Positions 1 to 12,499 of a stretch of 64,000 nt of DNA are shown here, one piece after another (position 1 is the stretch's first letter; every line of letters begins with the position of its first letter). The DNA is from Syncephalis fuscata (taxonomy: Eukaryota > Zoopagomycota > Zoopagomycetes > Zoopagales > Piptocephalidaceae), in NCBI GenBank assembly GCA_025786725.1, contig JAHLTZ010000026.1:186001-250000 (forward strand), written 5' to 3'. The translations under genes and the position numbers were made by a program. Under the pieces are notes generated by a model, which worked only from the letters and a program-made list of their open reading frames with translations, searched no databases and was not told where the DNA came from.

Positions 1-354
1 ATATAGTTATGTTGCGTATAATAGCGACATGACTTCAATTTAAACGAATTTTTTGCTTTAGGGGCGCAAAACTCGGGAGTCAAAATAAAGTTCAACCCAG
101 TTTTCAATAAGTGTTAAACATTCATTGCTTTTAGCATGATTATACATTAATCATCATTTTATAACTAAATATCAATAATAAACTCTTGTTTATATGGCTG
201 TTAGTATAATAATAATAATTTTATTATTGGTGCTTTTACTATTGCTGTAAAGTACGTAAGTTAATAGTGACACATAACAAATAAAGAATATGAGTAGTCC
301 TGCAACTTATATTCTTTGATATAGGCTATTTAACTAAAGAATTAATTATAAAGT

Positions 355-966
355 TTATGGAATACGAAATCCAATCTTTAGTTTTGAAAAGAGCTGTGGG
401 CCATAAGTGGGACTTTGATGGCAAGGTATGATGTAGAATTGAGTACTATCGTCATTGCCTGAAAGACAGTAATCAGTCGCCAGATTACGAAGCCAGCACC
501 GTTTATAATCATTACAGCCAAGACGCCACATTTGTTTACTATCAACTCGACTTGAGTCGGCCGGGCATCGATTTACTTTTACTGGACTATGGGATACCAT
601 GGCTTCAATACCCAAGCAAAGGTCTTCGCCAATACGGATAGGCTGATAACCTTGTGTAAAATTGCCATCAAACTTCCAAGTTTGGCCGGGACGCCAGTAA
701 TTCTTTGCACATTCATCAGCCACGACTGAATAGTTGGCACCAAGTCCTTCAGCGTATAAACAACGGGTGCTATTAGTGTTGCCTGTATAGCCAGAGGCCG
801 AGTATTTTGGCGGAGGCAGTTGGCATTTAACATCCGGAAAATTAAGAAGAAATGGCTCTATTCCTGCTTCTGTGGCCGGCACAGAAGTCAGTACAAGTAA
901 AACCAGTCCTACAAATAATAGAGATAGCTTTACAGCTAAAGAGCTTGTTGTAAAACGACTAAACAT
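355..966 (-). CDS. Small secreted ricin-B-like (beta-trefoil) lectin-like protein
   Basis: Uninterrupted 203-residue ORF without introns. Residues 1-34 form a signal peptide or anchor: a basic start, then a long Leu/Val-rich core ending near ATEAG. The rest has paired cysteines and ricin-B-type features: two QxW-like motifs (QTW near residue 95, QMW near 146), and C-L-G-I and Y-C-L-S-G strands typical of beta-trefoil repeats. R-type lectin domains usually bind sugars. Here only about one trefoil is present, with no attached enzymatic chain, so the protein is probably an exported carbohydrate-binding or wall-associated protein. Several NxS/T sites suggest N-glycosylation. The start is the only ATG ahead of the signal sequence. 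The lectin fold is inferred from motif spacing; the specific ligand is unknown. Confidence 0.7.
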   Translation of the reverse strand: MFSRFTTSSLAVKLSLLFVGLVLLVLTSVPATEAGIEPFLLNFPDVKCQLPPPKYSASGYTGNTNSTRCLYAEGLGANYSVVADECAKNYWRPGQTWKFDGNFTQGYQPIRIGEDLCLGIEAMVSHSPVKVNRCPADSSRVDSKQMWRLGCNDYKRCWLRNLATDYCLSGNDDSTQFYIIPCHQSPTYGPQLFSKLKIGFRIP

Positions 967-1756
967 GATTAATTATAAACAGACAATGGAGAGGGATTTA
1001 ACTGTAATAAATTAATGGTATTAGAGGCGTGGCTGGGTGGATGTTTATATAAATGATTGTCCTATCGTTTGTATGAGTATAATGGTAACGAGCAAGCGTG
1101 GACTATTAGGTATAACAAACAATTAAGAACAAAGAGATAAGTGACGACAGGCGAGTAAAGGCAAATAGCCGACAATGGATATTAGTTGGTTAATTGGTTG
1201 GCTTTAACACATACACGGATGTGCAATACACTATAGTTACTGAACTAGCAGCACTAACCAGAGTAATCGAAATAATAGAGGATTGCTAAAACAAGGAAGA
1301 TGAAGAAAAAAGAATGAAGAAAGAAGACAGCATCAATAAATATGGAACTAAATGGAATGGCAACGAGAGTGGCATGCGGTTACATTGACAAAGGAAACTA
1401 CACTCAAGGATTTACATACTGGTGACACGAGCAAACAGGAATATGGATCCAACTTGAATTGTATCATGTTAACATGTGACAATGTCTGAACAGCTTTTAC
1501 TATCAAAACCTGTTTTGTTTAAACTGGTATTAGTCACCATAGTTTATTAAATAAAAACAATAAAAAAACAAGAAATAAGATATGGCTATAGCTAAAGTAT
1601 TAGATTGTGGAATGTAATTACTGCAAATGCAAGGTGTTAAGTATTTGAGTAAAAACATTTTTAAATTAATTACAATTATTTAGTGTGAACAAAACTGGAT
1701 AATTTATAATTACCAAATATGGTAATGCCTATTATTAATAATAGTATTTCTATTAT
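967..1756. other. Intergenic stretch, no gene seen
   Basis: About 790 bases upstream of the lectin-like gene up to the edge of the 2.2 kb repeat. It is AT-rich with a purine-rich (GA) tract near 1270-1330. No ORF with coding character or RNA gene could be recognised. It probably includes the lectin gene promoter. Confidence 0.5.
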
Positions 1757-2576
1757 TAGTATCATATTTAATAAACAATTAACATATAAAGCTGACTATT
1801 TTATTAATCAAATAAACAAATTGCTATTTTTCCTATTCATTTGTAAATGTTAATTGTAATACTTTATGCATAATAGCTATGATTGTGATGTGGCTCCAGT
1901 GTCTTTATATTTCTAACAGCTATTACCATTATAAAGTGTAGCATTTTCTATTTATAATATCTATGGCCACCTTAAGTGCTTTCAATGTAATTAAGTGCTA
2001 AAATTACTGAAATGTAAGTTAAAAGCAATAGCAATAGTTAAATTAATAAAGCGCCACTATAATTATTTATGATTTTACGTATAACAAAGCAATTTGTCTG
2101 ATATTTTGCACATGTATACACATAACGTATAAATAGCTATTGGCAAAGTATGTCGTGATTGTATTGTGTGATGGTATAGTTATCATGATGATACGCTAAT
2201 AAATGTATAAAATAGCAGTTTTTACCGTTTATGACATATATACTTCAAATACAGCAAAATGATTTTCAGATTCGAGTTCTCTATGCTTGGATGAATCGTT
2301 TGGTATAAAATATGGAACAATTGTTGCTGTTTGATATTCTAGACAGGATTTTGTGAAAGTGTGCTAAGATATGTACCATGTAATTGGATAACCAGTTAAA
2401 ATTGCATGTGATCGATTACAAGAATAATATATCTATCAAATATTAGTATCGATTACTAGTAACAAACGTCTATTACGGCAATATGACGAGTAGCTACTTG
2501 TTAGTTGTGAGCATATGAGCAGTCACCTAAACTAGCATGCTGCGTTAATGATGAAATACTACAAATACTCAAGTTC

Positions 2577-2730
2577 TATTATTAGTTATATTTACTATAT
2601 AATGATAGCTTTATTCAATATCAATATAAATTGCTAGTTGCTAATTTTATTTTATTTCTAGTTACTGTCATACATGCTATTCAGTCTACTATAATTAAAT
2701 CATAATAATAAATTATAAATATAAGCAGTT
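2577..2730. repeat. Internal subrepeat unit 1 of the 2.2 kb repeat
   Basis: This block, containing GCTTTATTCAATA and the following A/T-rich tract, reappears in diverged form at about 3747-3900 within the same 2.2 kb element and again in the right copy. The two units lie about 1.17 kb apart, so the element may itself derive from an old tandem duplication. Confidence 0.55.
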
Positions 2731-3746
2731 TATTATCAAACAATATTAAGCAGCCAGAACATAATAGAAAAGACCCAGGTAGATTGAAATACACGAAATC
2801 TATGTAGCAAATTGCTGTCCAGCTTGTTTTTATAGCTACTGCTTGTTTACTACTTCAATCATGCTAAACTACATTTTACAATGGCCATGTAATGCTATTA
2901 TTCAATAAACAAATAGGCAATATCAAGCAGTAGTAGGCAGCTGAAACGATTGAGTCATAACATATCGTTGTTTTATTTAAACAAATATTAATTATTGGTA
3001 AAACTTGTTATTTATCATATTCAGTTAGTAGCAGGCTGTCAAGTGGATGTAGATATTCAGGGTACATGTTCAAATACCGCACTTTCTTAGTCGATTTACT
3101 TGCCCTTAGTTTATGCCAATTGTATCTCCATGCTATCTCTTCATTATTATTATCTTTTTTAAAGACATAAGCAGTATATAACTACAAGTAGTGGAAATAA
3201 ATTGTTTATTGACAGTTGTACTAAAGAATCGACAAAAATTGCTTGTTGCTATTGCCAGTAATGCGAAAAGTGTCTTGAATTTAGCGCCAATAGTATTGCC
3301 AGAGACTTGAACCATCCGTACCTGTCATAAATGTATTTATACCTAATGGTTGCACTGTCAATATTCTACTTATGCCATGTGCTCATTATTGATATTATAT
3401 GGCTTCTAGCAAGTGATGGTTCAATTAGCGATATTCAGCTATAAACAAAAATTAGCGCTGCATTCAATTGTGGATTCCTAATTCCAAATAGTAATCATGA
3501 TGATAACACTACTGTTTTGATATCGTAGTCATGCTGTTGTGTTGAAGTAATTAAAATATATTATATGACTAAACAGCATATCATATATGAATAGCCGCAA
3601 GAGTGATATACTGAACATCAATACCGATTACCAATAGAGTAACCACTAAGATAATATAGGTAATAAACATTTGTTAAATGTGGATATGAACAGTCAAATA
3701 AAACGATACGCTGCATTTAAAACAAAAAAAATGCAATTTATTTAGA

Positions 3747-3900
3747 TTCTATCATTAGCTATATTTTCTATAAAAGAATAGCTTTATTCAATACTAATAA
3801 AAAGAGCTATTTCTAATTTCATCTTATCTTTTTAGTGTCATTCAGTTATTCACTTTATTATAGCTAAATTGTAATAAATAGCAACTAACGAGAAATAAGA
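3747..3900. repeat. Internal subrepeat unit 2 of the 2.2 kb repeat
   Basis: Diverged partner of the block at 2577-2730. Shared stretches include the GCTTTATTCAATA core and a downstream TCATTCAGT-like segment. It ends near the right border of the element. Confidence 0.55.
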
Positions 3901-4133
3901 TTAGTATAAAAAACAATATCAATCAATTAATACATTGTATTCTAAAGGTTAAAATAGCGCTTTTAGTAAATATCAGAAATTAATGTTATAGGATAACACA
4001 GGATAAAATGTTGCTTGGTATATAAGCCACGATCTTTAAACCAAATCTATAAAAATGATTATAATTGCAAGTTATATTTATTATAAGAAATAATAATATG
4101 ATAGTATTATAATATCAGGAATAGAAAAGATGA

Positions 4134-5531
4134 TTACTTGTTATTATTGCCAGTCGATACAAATGCATGTTGTAATAGTATACTAGCAGCAGGACGACTC
4201 TCCGTATCTCTGTTATTATATTGTTATTGTAATTAATACAAATAAACAATTAAATCATTATATTAATACACTTACAGGCTAAATGTATCTTTAAGGAAAT
4301 CTTGTGCATCTTCAGATATGTTACGCGGTATTTCTGGTGATTCATCCGATCCAATCTATATTAATAAGTAGATTACATAGACTATAAGAACTTATCCTGA
4401 TTAGTGTCCATATTACTTACTTTGAAGATTGCTTGCATCTGTGCTAGATTAGGGAATGGATGATCACCAGTAAACATTTCAACAACAAGACAGCCAAGAC
4501 TCCTATAAATAATGATAATGATGATGATGATGATGATGATGATTGTTGTTATTATTATTATTAGCTACTAAATCATTATATAGTTATTCATTGATGTAAC
4601 AAACCATATATCAGCCTTGGGTGTATAGTGTTGTTTTTTTACTACTTCCGGTGCCATCCTATGTATAAATGACATGTAGAATTATCAAAATGATAATTAA
4701 TTATTTCATAATTACATCTATCATATTACTTACCAGAAAACTGAGCCTTGTAATGAAGCACGATGAGTAGCGTTGGTGTTCATCATCTCACCTATTGTTA
4801 TTAGCATTAGCATTAGCATTATTAAAACAAAAAATATAATAAGTAATATAAATCAATCTATTTCAACCATAAACTTACTTTCATCTCGTTTAGAAACACC
4901 AAAATCGGATATTTTAATCACACCACGATTATCAACTAGAATATTACCGCCCTTAATATCTCTATGAATGATGCCTTGCCCATGTAAATAGTCAAGTCCC
5001 AATAGAATTTGTCGTAGATATGATTTAACCAATGGTTCTTGGAATGGACCATAGTTTATAAGCATTGAAGCAACCGAGCCACCTGGTACATATTCAAGGA
5101 AAATGTTCAAATGCTGTTCATCTCGATGCGATCCTAAATAAATAATACATTAATAAATCGATAATATATTAATTAATTGTCGCATCATTTACCTAGATAG
5201 CGCACAATGTTTTCATGATCAAGATCCTTAAGTAAATCAATTTCTCGCTGTAATGCCTTCAACTAATGATTGATTTCATTAATTTCTATATATTATTGCA
5301 GTTATTCGTATTAGCAACTTGCCATCATTTCTCGTCGTTCATCTGATCCAGAACTATTTGGTAATTCCACTTGTTTTGCTGCCAATAGTTCACCAGTTAA
5401 TGGATTCAATCCCAAATAGACATGACCGAATGATCCTGTGCCAATCATTGAACCTTTAATCCATTGTGTAATGCCTTCTTCCTCTATTAATATTGTCATT
5501 ATTATTATCAATATTAGTTACTAATTAATTA

Positions 5532-5569
<38 letters not shown>

Positions 5570-6969
5570 ATAAGCTAATGACTTACTCTTTTGTTCTTCA
5601 ATGGCCATCACTTCTTGATTCATAAGCATTTCAGTAAATGTTTCCATCTCTTCTTCGTCTAGCTTCTCATCGACCATATCTTTAATATCCTCACGCGTTA
5701 AGCGTTTATCGGCCACAGTAGCCTCAGGCACGGGAATAAGTGCTGGCTTTGCCGTAGGTACAAGTGTGGCCGCATCAAGTTCGGGCGACATGGGCAATGG
5801 TTCATTTGGCATAATGTTGGGTGGTCCAACTTTGGCCGCTCGTAACATAGTGACCCGTTTCGCCTTACGATAAATAGTATGCCGAATACGATTCTCGGTG
5901 ACTGTTTCGAGCAATTCTTGCTGTTGATCAGGAAAGAATTCCGATAGATTATTTGAAATCATTTCAGATGCAGGTCGTTCACCAAAGAATGAACTTGTAC
6001 GGCTTGGTGAAACGGCCGGTTCAGGCGCCAACTGTTTTTGTGGTGCAGGCTTTCGTTTACCACCATCTTGCATACCACGTTGTCGCGAATGTTTCACGCG
6101 TAATACCAAACGATTCTTCTCTGGCCGATCAGTACTTCGACAAATATCCATTAATTCGTTATCGTGCAACATACGTGCCACTTGTATAAAAGTCAATTAT
6201 TTAATTATTATACATTGACCGCACCTACCATTACTCTCGCCTGTAGGAACAAATAGACGATATTTGGTTGTATCATCAAGATCAGGGTCAATATGGAATT
6301 TATGCAATACTTTTGTAAGAACTGCTTGTGCACCCATGGCATCGGTAACATTAACAACACACGTCTGATTACCCGGACCTGTCACACGAATTAAATTCTA
6401 CATATTATAAATATTGGCTTGTAAGTATAATTACTAAAATGCCACTTACTTGCTTCAAACGATCTGCTCCCCCTTTATCATTTCCAAACACCATATCATC
6501 ATGGTTGTTTGATGAATAGATAAGTGTATCACCGGCCATTTCATCCTATACAAATTATTCATATTTATAAGTAATCTATTATTAGACTGCTTTCATTTAC
6601 TATATATCTATATCTATATCTATAATATAAACTACTTACCTGTAATGCACGGCGTGTAGCATTGACACACGCTTGACGTAACTTCTTCAAAGCTACCATA
6701 ATCTTTACGCGTTCACCTACAGTTGGCACGTCTAGTTCTTTCAACAGCGTGTTATCCAACTCTACTAGCACTTGGCCATTAACGTCATTCTCTATTATTA
6801 GATGTACAGTTAATTAGTACTCATTAGTAGAGATGTTACCTACGCGACTATGTGACCGCTGTTCCCTCAACTTACCGAGAAATGTATCAGCATAATGGCC
6901 GAACTGGTTCTCGGTTAACCAGGCCACCACCTGCTGTTCAGACCAATTGCGAATATCGTAGTTAAGCAT
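4134..6969 (-). CDS. STE11: MAP kinase kinase kinase, Ste11 type (SAM + RA + kinase)
   Basis: Serine/threonine kinase predicted to head a MAPK cascade (mating, filamentation or osmotic signalling in fungi). It is split into about a dozen exons. Exon 1 encodes a SAM-like start (M-L-N-Y-D-I then W-S-E-Q-Q-V). A Ras-association-like segment follows (R-V-T-G-P-G-N-Q...), then a low-complexity linker, then the kinase domain with glycine loop [11 protein letters not shown], catalytic loop [17 protein letters not shown] and APEVV. The order SAM-RA-kinase is that of Ste11. The last exon, joined across an intron near 4193-4275, encodes a C-lobe end containing RPAA and finishes in GNNNK. Frame is kept through all inspected junctions. 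The ATG at 6969 is the first one before the SAM domain. Gene symbol is by family resemblance. Confidence 0.88.
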
Positions 6970-7334
6970 CCGTTCAAGTTCAAATTATTATTCAATAAAA
7001 CAATCTGTCAGTTGGATAGTCGAGTCAGTCGAGTCTTTGACAAGTATCAATAATCCAAAGTATAAGTCAATAGATTGGAATGACCAATGGCAATATAATG
7101 GGTGGGTGGTTAATGTGATAGCAACTAATGAAGATAACTGGGAAATCCTATTGACCAAATTGGCAAATATAAAGCGTGAATGGGTGAATGAGTGAGGAGA
7201 AGTAATAAAACGGAGTCTTAATATTAATTTCTCACTTATTGTACTATACGTTTAAATACTTTAATTTGATAACCATTATTTACTTATTATTAATAAAAAT
7301 AATAATAGGTGGATATATTTTTGTATTTATTTGT
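6970..7334. promoter_or_regulatory. Intergenic region between Med1 3' end and STE11 start
   Basis: 365 bases separating two minus-strand genes. It should hold the STE11-like promoter and the Med1 terminator region. AT-rich; no specific site could be assigned. Confidence 0.35.
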
Positions 7335-10271
7335 TTACATATCGCCTGCCCATTCCATACGGCCATGTTCATCAAATCGGCATAATAGCCAGTGGATTAG
7401 TAGGGGTACGCTTTCACTGGCTCTTATTACTTGAGTCATTTTCTGTTCGTGACAGATAGCATCAAGCATGGCCGCTTGTTCGTCGTTCATACTGGTATGC
7501 ATATCACCGATGGCGGTTGGTGCAGCCGTGCTGAAATCGGCTAGACGCTTGACGGCGGGCAGGGCATTCTCGGCCGATACGCTTACCTCGAGACATATAT
7601 AATCAGCCATATTAGGCGGAAGGAATGAAAGAAGGAACGCATGCGGTGGATGATGTACGGCTACTTCAACTCTAATCGATTCTAATAACCAGTATTAATA
7701 TATATATATGTATATATATGTGTATATATGATATACCATTAAGGTGATCATTACTAATAACTTACCATCGATCCATAGTGGATGTTCTATTGGTATTTCA
7801 TCATCTAATTCACTTTCTTTAGCCGTAAATGGTCTACGGGTGACTGGATCAAGTACATGCGCCATTTCAGCTGAAAAACAACTTTTAAATAATGCATTAA
7901 ATACAAGTTGTTGTCTTATTAACTAATAACGTATTAATATGATGAATAGTAACATATTATAACTTACCCGTTCTATTTTAGCCCATTGATATAGATGTGA
8001 TACAGGTATACGCTGTAACCAAATACCAACGGTAGGAGGGCTTGATACAAGTGCATATTCATGCACTATACTTGATGCAGGTAATTTCTAATCATGTATT
8101 AGATCATTTCTTATTATAAAAACAACTACTTACTGTGCGGAAAGCCATTTGATCTGTAAAATATAACGGCTGTTGTTTTGACAATGGCTCATTTGTACTT
8201 TCACGCACCTGAAATAGATGTTATCAATCTATCAATAGTCTAATTTAAGCTTTCGACTTACTAATGCTTCATAGAATGAAAGTGAACTATCCAATGTATC
8301 TAACTGTGGCATTGTATTCTCCAAATCTATTACTTGTTAATTAACTAAACTACCACCTTAATACTACTACTTACTTGTGTTCAATCCAATAACTCGAGTA
8401 AGTTCTGCTGCCATTGTTGACGTAAGAACAACGCCCGGTGACAACCACGCCGTACACTGAATAGAAGCTGGTGTGTTAGGCACAATAAACTTTAATGGTG
8501 CATTTAATAATGCTGCCGAGTCTTCACTGACATACTGTGTTTCTCTATGTATGGATTAGTAGATTAATAATGATTCAGTGTAATTATAGCTATTACTTAC
8601 TCAGTGTCAGTATTTATTGTACTAAGGTCAGTATTAGATGCTTCTTTAGTAGGTGGTGCCAAATAAGTTGTTTGTTTCTTTGATAAAAAGTTATGAGAGG
8701 TCGAGGATAATTCGAGTTGTAAGTGGAAATAATGAAATGATTTTAATGAATCAATATCCGTGTCAATGTTATCATCTATCAATTAACCAATTAATATTAT
8801 TATATTATACTACGCATTAACTACTTACCTTCTGATACAGTAAGACACCGACTAACACGTTCCCAATCAGTGCCAACAAGTAGTGCACGAGGTGCCCAAT
8901 ATGCCACTGCCGGGCCTGGATGTACTCGATCACTTAAAGGTAAGCCGTGACCATAAAGAAGAACCGTTGATATGTCACCTGAACAAATAGACCTGTAATT
9001 TATAGGTTAGCTATTAATATACTTGTACTTGTATTGATATTATAGCTACATTTCTCGTTGAAATATGGTTGACATATCTTGTCGTATTACACGCATGCAA
9101 TGAAAGAAATCAACTTGATCATTCGATTTAGTGTAGCGATCAACTGCTGCTAACCAGGCTATTTGTTCTTCGAATGAGGCCAAATCACCGGATCTATATT
9201 GCACGTTATAAATTATTACAGCATAATTGTGCTACTATTCTTACTTTAAAGTACGTGTTAATAACTGGCCCAACTAATAAATACCATTGAATTATAGTTA
9301 CAAAATATCTATTTAATAGTTATTTATTTACTACTTACCAGTGAACAGTCGATAGTCGTAGCTGATGCTGGCGGATCTTCTGGTAGTGCGTAGGTCACTT
9401 TTGCTTCCATTTGATCAATACCTTTCAATTCCACCTAGATTCATTAATTAGTTGGTATAGTTTATAAATAGTCTACTAGCTAATACTTGCATCAATAACT
9501 ACTACAGCACCGGCTAACATGACAGTTGTATGTGGTTGTCCTTGTGTTGATTCGTCACAATAAGACTCCAACCTATATATATATGTTTATATATATGTTT
9601 ATATGAATATCATTCCATTACATTTAGATTAACATACTTACCCGTGTTGTTTTGCAATAGATTCAAGTTGCGCCACCATTCGTTTACGTCGAGATGCATC
9701 ATCTTGACACGCGTCAGTAATCTTTTTCTGGCAATGCTGTGTAATATCGCGTAGTCGACGTACATCTGCGTAAAGTGTTGCTTCTTCCTATATCACACAC
9801 ACATAATATATACTAGTTAGTTTGTTATTATAGCCAATAATTATTATAAACTTGCTTTTAATAAAGATGAAAAGGTGCGTAGTGATACACAGCCTGTTTG
9901 ACCAGCGGCCACTGCTTGTGGCAATGTAATATCGCGATAACCAATGAGTACGTCGCGTGCTTCGTCTAGACAACGCTTTAACGTTGTTGACAACGTGTCA
10001 AGACTGACAGGTCCCAATGGATGAATAGCTATTGCCACGATATAAATACTTATTAAATAAAGCATTAATAGCCATTGTGCTGCTTACCATTGGCGTAGAG
10101 ATGGCGACGACGAGGACGCGTGCTGTCTTCGACACATTGAGCAATATCTGCTAGTAAAGGTGTGGCTACTAGTGTCGTTGATGTCTCATCCATACCCCAA
10201 AGACTGGCAGCTTTGGCAAGCAAGCCTTCAGCCTCTTCAAGTATCGTATCAAGTGTCCGTACCTGAGCCAT
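7335..10271 (-). CDS. MED1: Mediator complex subunit 1 (Med1)
   Basis: Subunit of the RNA polymerase II Mediator middle module. The spliced product is assembled from about 13 short exons. It starts M-A-Q-V-R-T-L-D and passes through Med1-like blocks: LKRCLDEARDVLIGYRDI; VMLAGAVVVIDAVELKG (the conserved hydrophobic beta-strand region); and LLYGHGLPLSDRVHPGPAV. An apparently separate ORF at 7335-7610 is the last exon: splicing from H-P-L-W-I-D (donor near 7766) to an acceptor near 7686 keeps the frame through V-A-V-H-H-P-P and on to W-A-G-D-M-stop. Fungal Med1 proteins are usually 500-700 residues, consistent with this. Identification rests on pattern recognition of the family. No frame breaks were noticed. 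Confidence 0.75.
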
Positions 10272-10611
10272 TATAGATACTAGCGATATTAAATGAATGT
10301 AACGAATAGTCAGCTAACTATACTACTATGTGAAGTGTAGTAGCAATAGCTTTTAATTATTTATTTATTTACTAATCAAAACTAGAATGAGTCTAAAACT
10401 GACAATATTATTTAATAGTTTGTAGACACTATTGTAAATACATTTACATATTTGATTATAATAACAGTAATAAAATAAAACAATAATAACAATAGGAATA
10501 ACACACAGTTTACACAGTTGAATACAAAGATCAATTTCATTCAATGAAACGACGGTACGCATGTTGTCGTCATACTATCTGCACTCTTGCGACAAGATAC
10601 AAAAGAAAGGC
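10272..10611. promoter_or_regulatory. Intergenic region between eEF1G 3' end and MED1 start
   Basis: 340 bases between two genes on the minus strand, AT-rich, expected to carry the MED1 promoter and the eEF1G 3' end. No specific element was recognised. Confidence 0.35.
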
Positions 10612-12231
10612 TTATTTGAAGACCTTGGCATCGGCGAATTCCTTGCCAGCGAATTTGCCCTCCCAGGCAAATACATCGGCCAATTCTTCGCGGAACTTCT
10701 CATCAGCCAAGTTTTCAACCTTGGTGAAGGTGTAGGACTCAAAATCGGCAGCGTCGGTAACTTCTTCTGGGATTTCCTGGCCACGGATGACAAAGAAACC
10801 TTCGATCTCGTTGGCGTTATCTTGACCCAAAACGCATAGAGAACCGAAAGCGTACTTGCGAGCACGTTCCAAACGGCAAAGAAGCCACCGATCAAGTTGG
10901 AGGACATGAAGACCTTGGTCAACTCGTCGTTGTACTTGTAGACAACACGCCAGATGCTGTAGCCCTCAGCATCAAAGTGCTCCCAGAACCAGTTCATGGC
11001 AGTTGGCTTGGTGTCGTTGTTAGAGTAGACACGCTTCCACTCTTCCAAGTTAAGGGAAGTGGGTGGCAATAGCTCCAACTTGGACTTTGGCTTCTTGGCT
11101 GGCTCTTCGGCTTCGGCGGCGGCTGGAGCAGCAGCTGGCTTAGGGGCCTCCTCCTTCTTGGGTGGAGTGTACTTGGTCTCGACGTCACAGAAAACAACTT
11201 CGCCCAAAGCAGCCTTGAATTCTGGCTGAGCATACAAGGTGCTAACATAACGGTTCAAGTTCTTGTAGGCGACACGGTGTTCTGGAGCCAACACCATCTT
11301 GTAGGCAATGAACAAGGTGCAGGCAACAACAATATCGGCCAGCGTGATGTGTTCACCAACAAGGAAGGTCTTCTTAAGAAGGACCTTGTCCAAAATAGCC
11401 ATAGCGCTCTTGGTATCCTGGACAGCCTTGTTGTGGGTAGCCTTGTTGAATGGAAGGAAGCCTAGGATTGGGTAGACCCAGTTGCCAATGGATTGGTCAA
11501 AGTTGTTGGAGGTGAAGAACAACCACTGGACAACTTGAGCGGTCTCTTCGGCGTTGGTGCCCAAAAGTCTGCCGTTACCTTGGCTGGCAACTAATCAAAG
11601 TAATCAACACATTAGTATATGTCGCTATTAAAATAACACAGTAAATGTTATTAAATAGAGCACCATCAAATACATATTTTCAGATCGAATAAAAGTCCAC
11701 ACGGATAGTTACCTCTCGGACAGGGATAACTGATTAAAATAGGTTCTCATCATGTATATATTTGATGATGCTCTTTAAAATGGCTCCTCCTCTATTGTTT
11801 CTAACTACTCACCATAGTAGGCAATGGCGTTGCTTTCGAAGAGGTTCACCTTGTCGTTCTCAAAGGCTGGGACTTGACCGGTAGGGAACTTGGCAAGGAA
11901 GTCTGGGGTCTTGTTGGTCTTGCCAAACTCAAATTCAGGCTGAGCGATCTCAACGCCATTGTACTGGGCAGCAATGAGTGCCTTGGCGACCCGTGGGTTT
12001 TGTGGGTACGAGTGGACGGTCTAATAGCATAGAACATAAAGGTAAAAGGTTAGTATGGCTGTAGACGTATGTATATATGAATCTATCTATCTATCCATCT
12101 ATCCATCCATCTATACATATATACATATACATATATCTGTTCATACATTCATTCATCCATCTGTTCATCAAGCTATTGCTCGACATATACTAGTATTCAT
12201 CCATGCAATAGACACTTACGCCGAAAGTCAT
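10612..12231 (-). CDS. TEF3/eEF1G: Translation elongation factor eEF1B gamma (EF-1 gamma)
   Basis: Subunit of the guanine-nucleotide exchange complex that recharges eEF1A. It has an N-terminal glutathione-S-transferase-like domain (about residues 1-210), a Lys/Pro/Ala-rich linker, and the conserved EF1G domain (from E-L-L-P-P-T-S-L-N to the end). Three exons: a 12-base first exon (12220-12231, four codons MTFG), then 11813-12020, then 10612-11590; intron 1 is long (199 bases) and carries CTAT repeats. In exon 3 the frame breaks near 10874-10877: G-G-F-F-A runs into the +1 frame before [10 protein letters not shown]. One missing G/C in a short run explains it, since both sides are strongly conserved. 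Such an abundant essential protein is unlikely to be a pseudogene. The symbol refers to the family. Confidence 0.92.
10874..10877 (-). other. Single-base frame break in eEF1G
   Basis: One base is missing relative to the conserved frame within a C/G run. The conserved EF1G domain continues directly in the other frame. Confidence 0.85.
12021..12219 (-). other. Long first intron of eEF1G with tetranucleotide repeat
   Basis: GT...AG intron directly after the fourth codon. At 199 bases it is about three times the usual length here. It holds a (CTAT/CCAT)n tract at about 12080-12135. Long first introns in highly expressed genes can be regulatory; this role is only an inference. Confidence 0.7.
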
Positions 12232-12499
12232 GTTGGAGTGTTCTGGCAAGATGGGAAATACAACAAAGAGAACAACGATGCCAGATGGGAGTGGGGGAGT
12301 ATGACGATTATATCACCACTCAAAATCTTACATTTCACATCATCTACCCATGATAATTTTTACACCTATTTATAACACCATATTAAACGCAATTCATAAA
12401 TTACAAATTGTGCATAAACAACTGAATAAATATTGCCATAATACTAGCCCCATTTAACAGTTAAATATATTAAATGTTACTACTATGCTGTTGTAATTC

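Larger units (their letters stand above)
1757..3954. repeat. 2.2 kb dispersed direct repeat, left copy
   Basis: About 2.2 kb that recurs almost base for base at 59931-62123 in the same orientation. Homology begins abruptly at TAGTATCATATTTAATAAAC and ends at CTAAAGGTTAAAA; the flanks do not match. Differences are scattered substitutions and 1-3 base indels. There is no transposase, reverse transcriptase or long ORF. The only shared ORF (60 codons, minus strand, 3133-3315) differs between copies mainly by amino-acid-changing substitutions, which argues against coding constraint. No clear terminal inverted repeats or target-site duplications were seen. It could be a non-autonomous mobile element or a recent segmental duplication. 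Confidence 0.85.

Noticed and set aside
4515-4560. GAT/TTA microsatellites (also 5536-5570, 47905-47940) as CRISPR-like arrays
   Set aside because: Simple short tandem repeats without spacers.
7335-7610. Stand-alone 91-residue gene
   Set aside because: Splicing from the preceding Med1 exon enters this ORF in frame upstream of its ATG; it is the last Med1 exon.
12055-12375. Plus-strand ORF with Tyr/Ile/Ser repeats
   Set aside because: It is the translation of the CTAT repeat in eEF1G intron 1 and flank.
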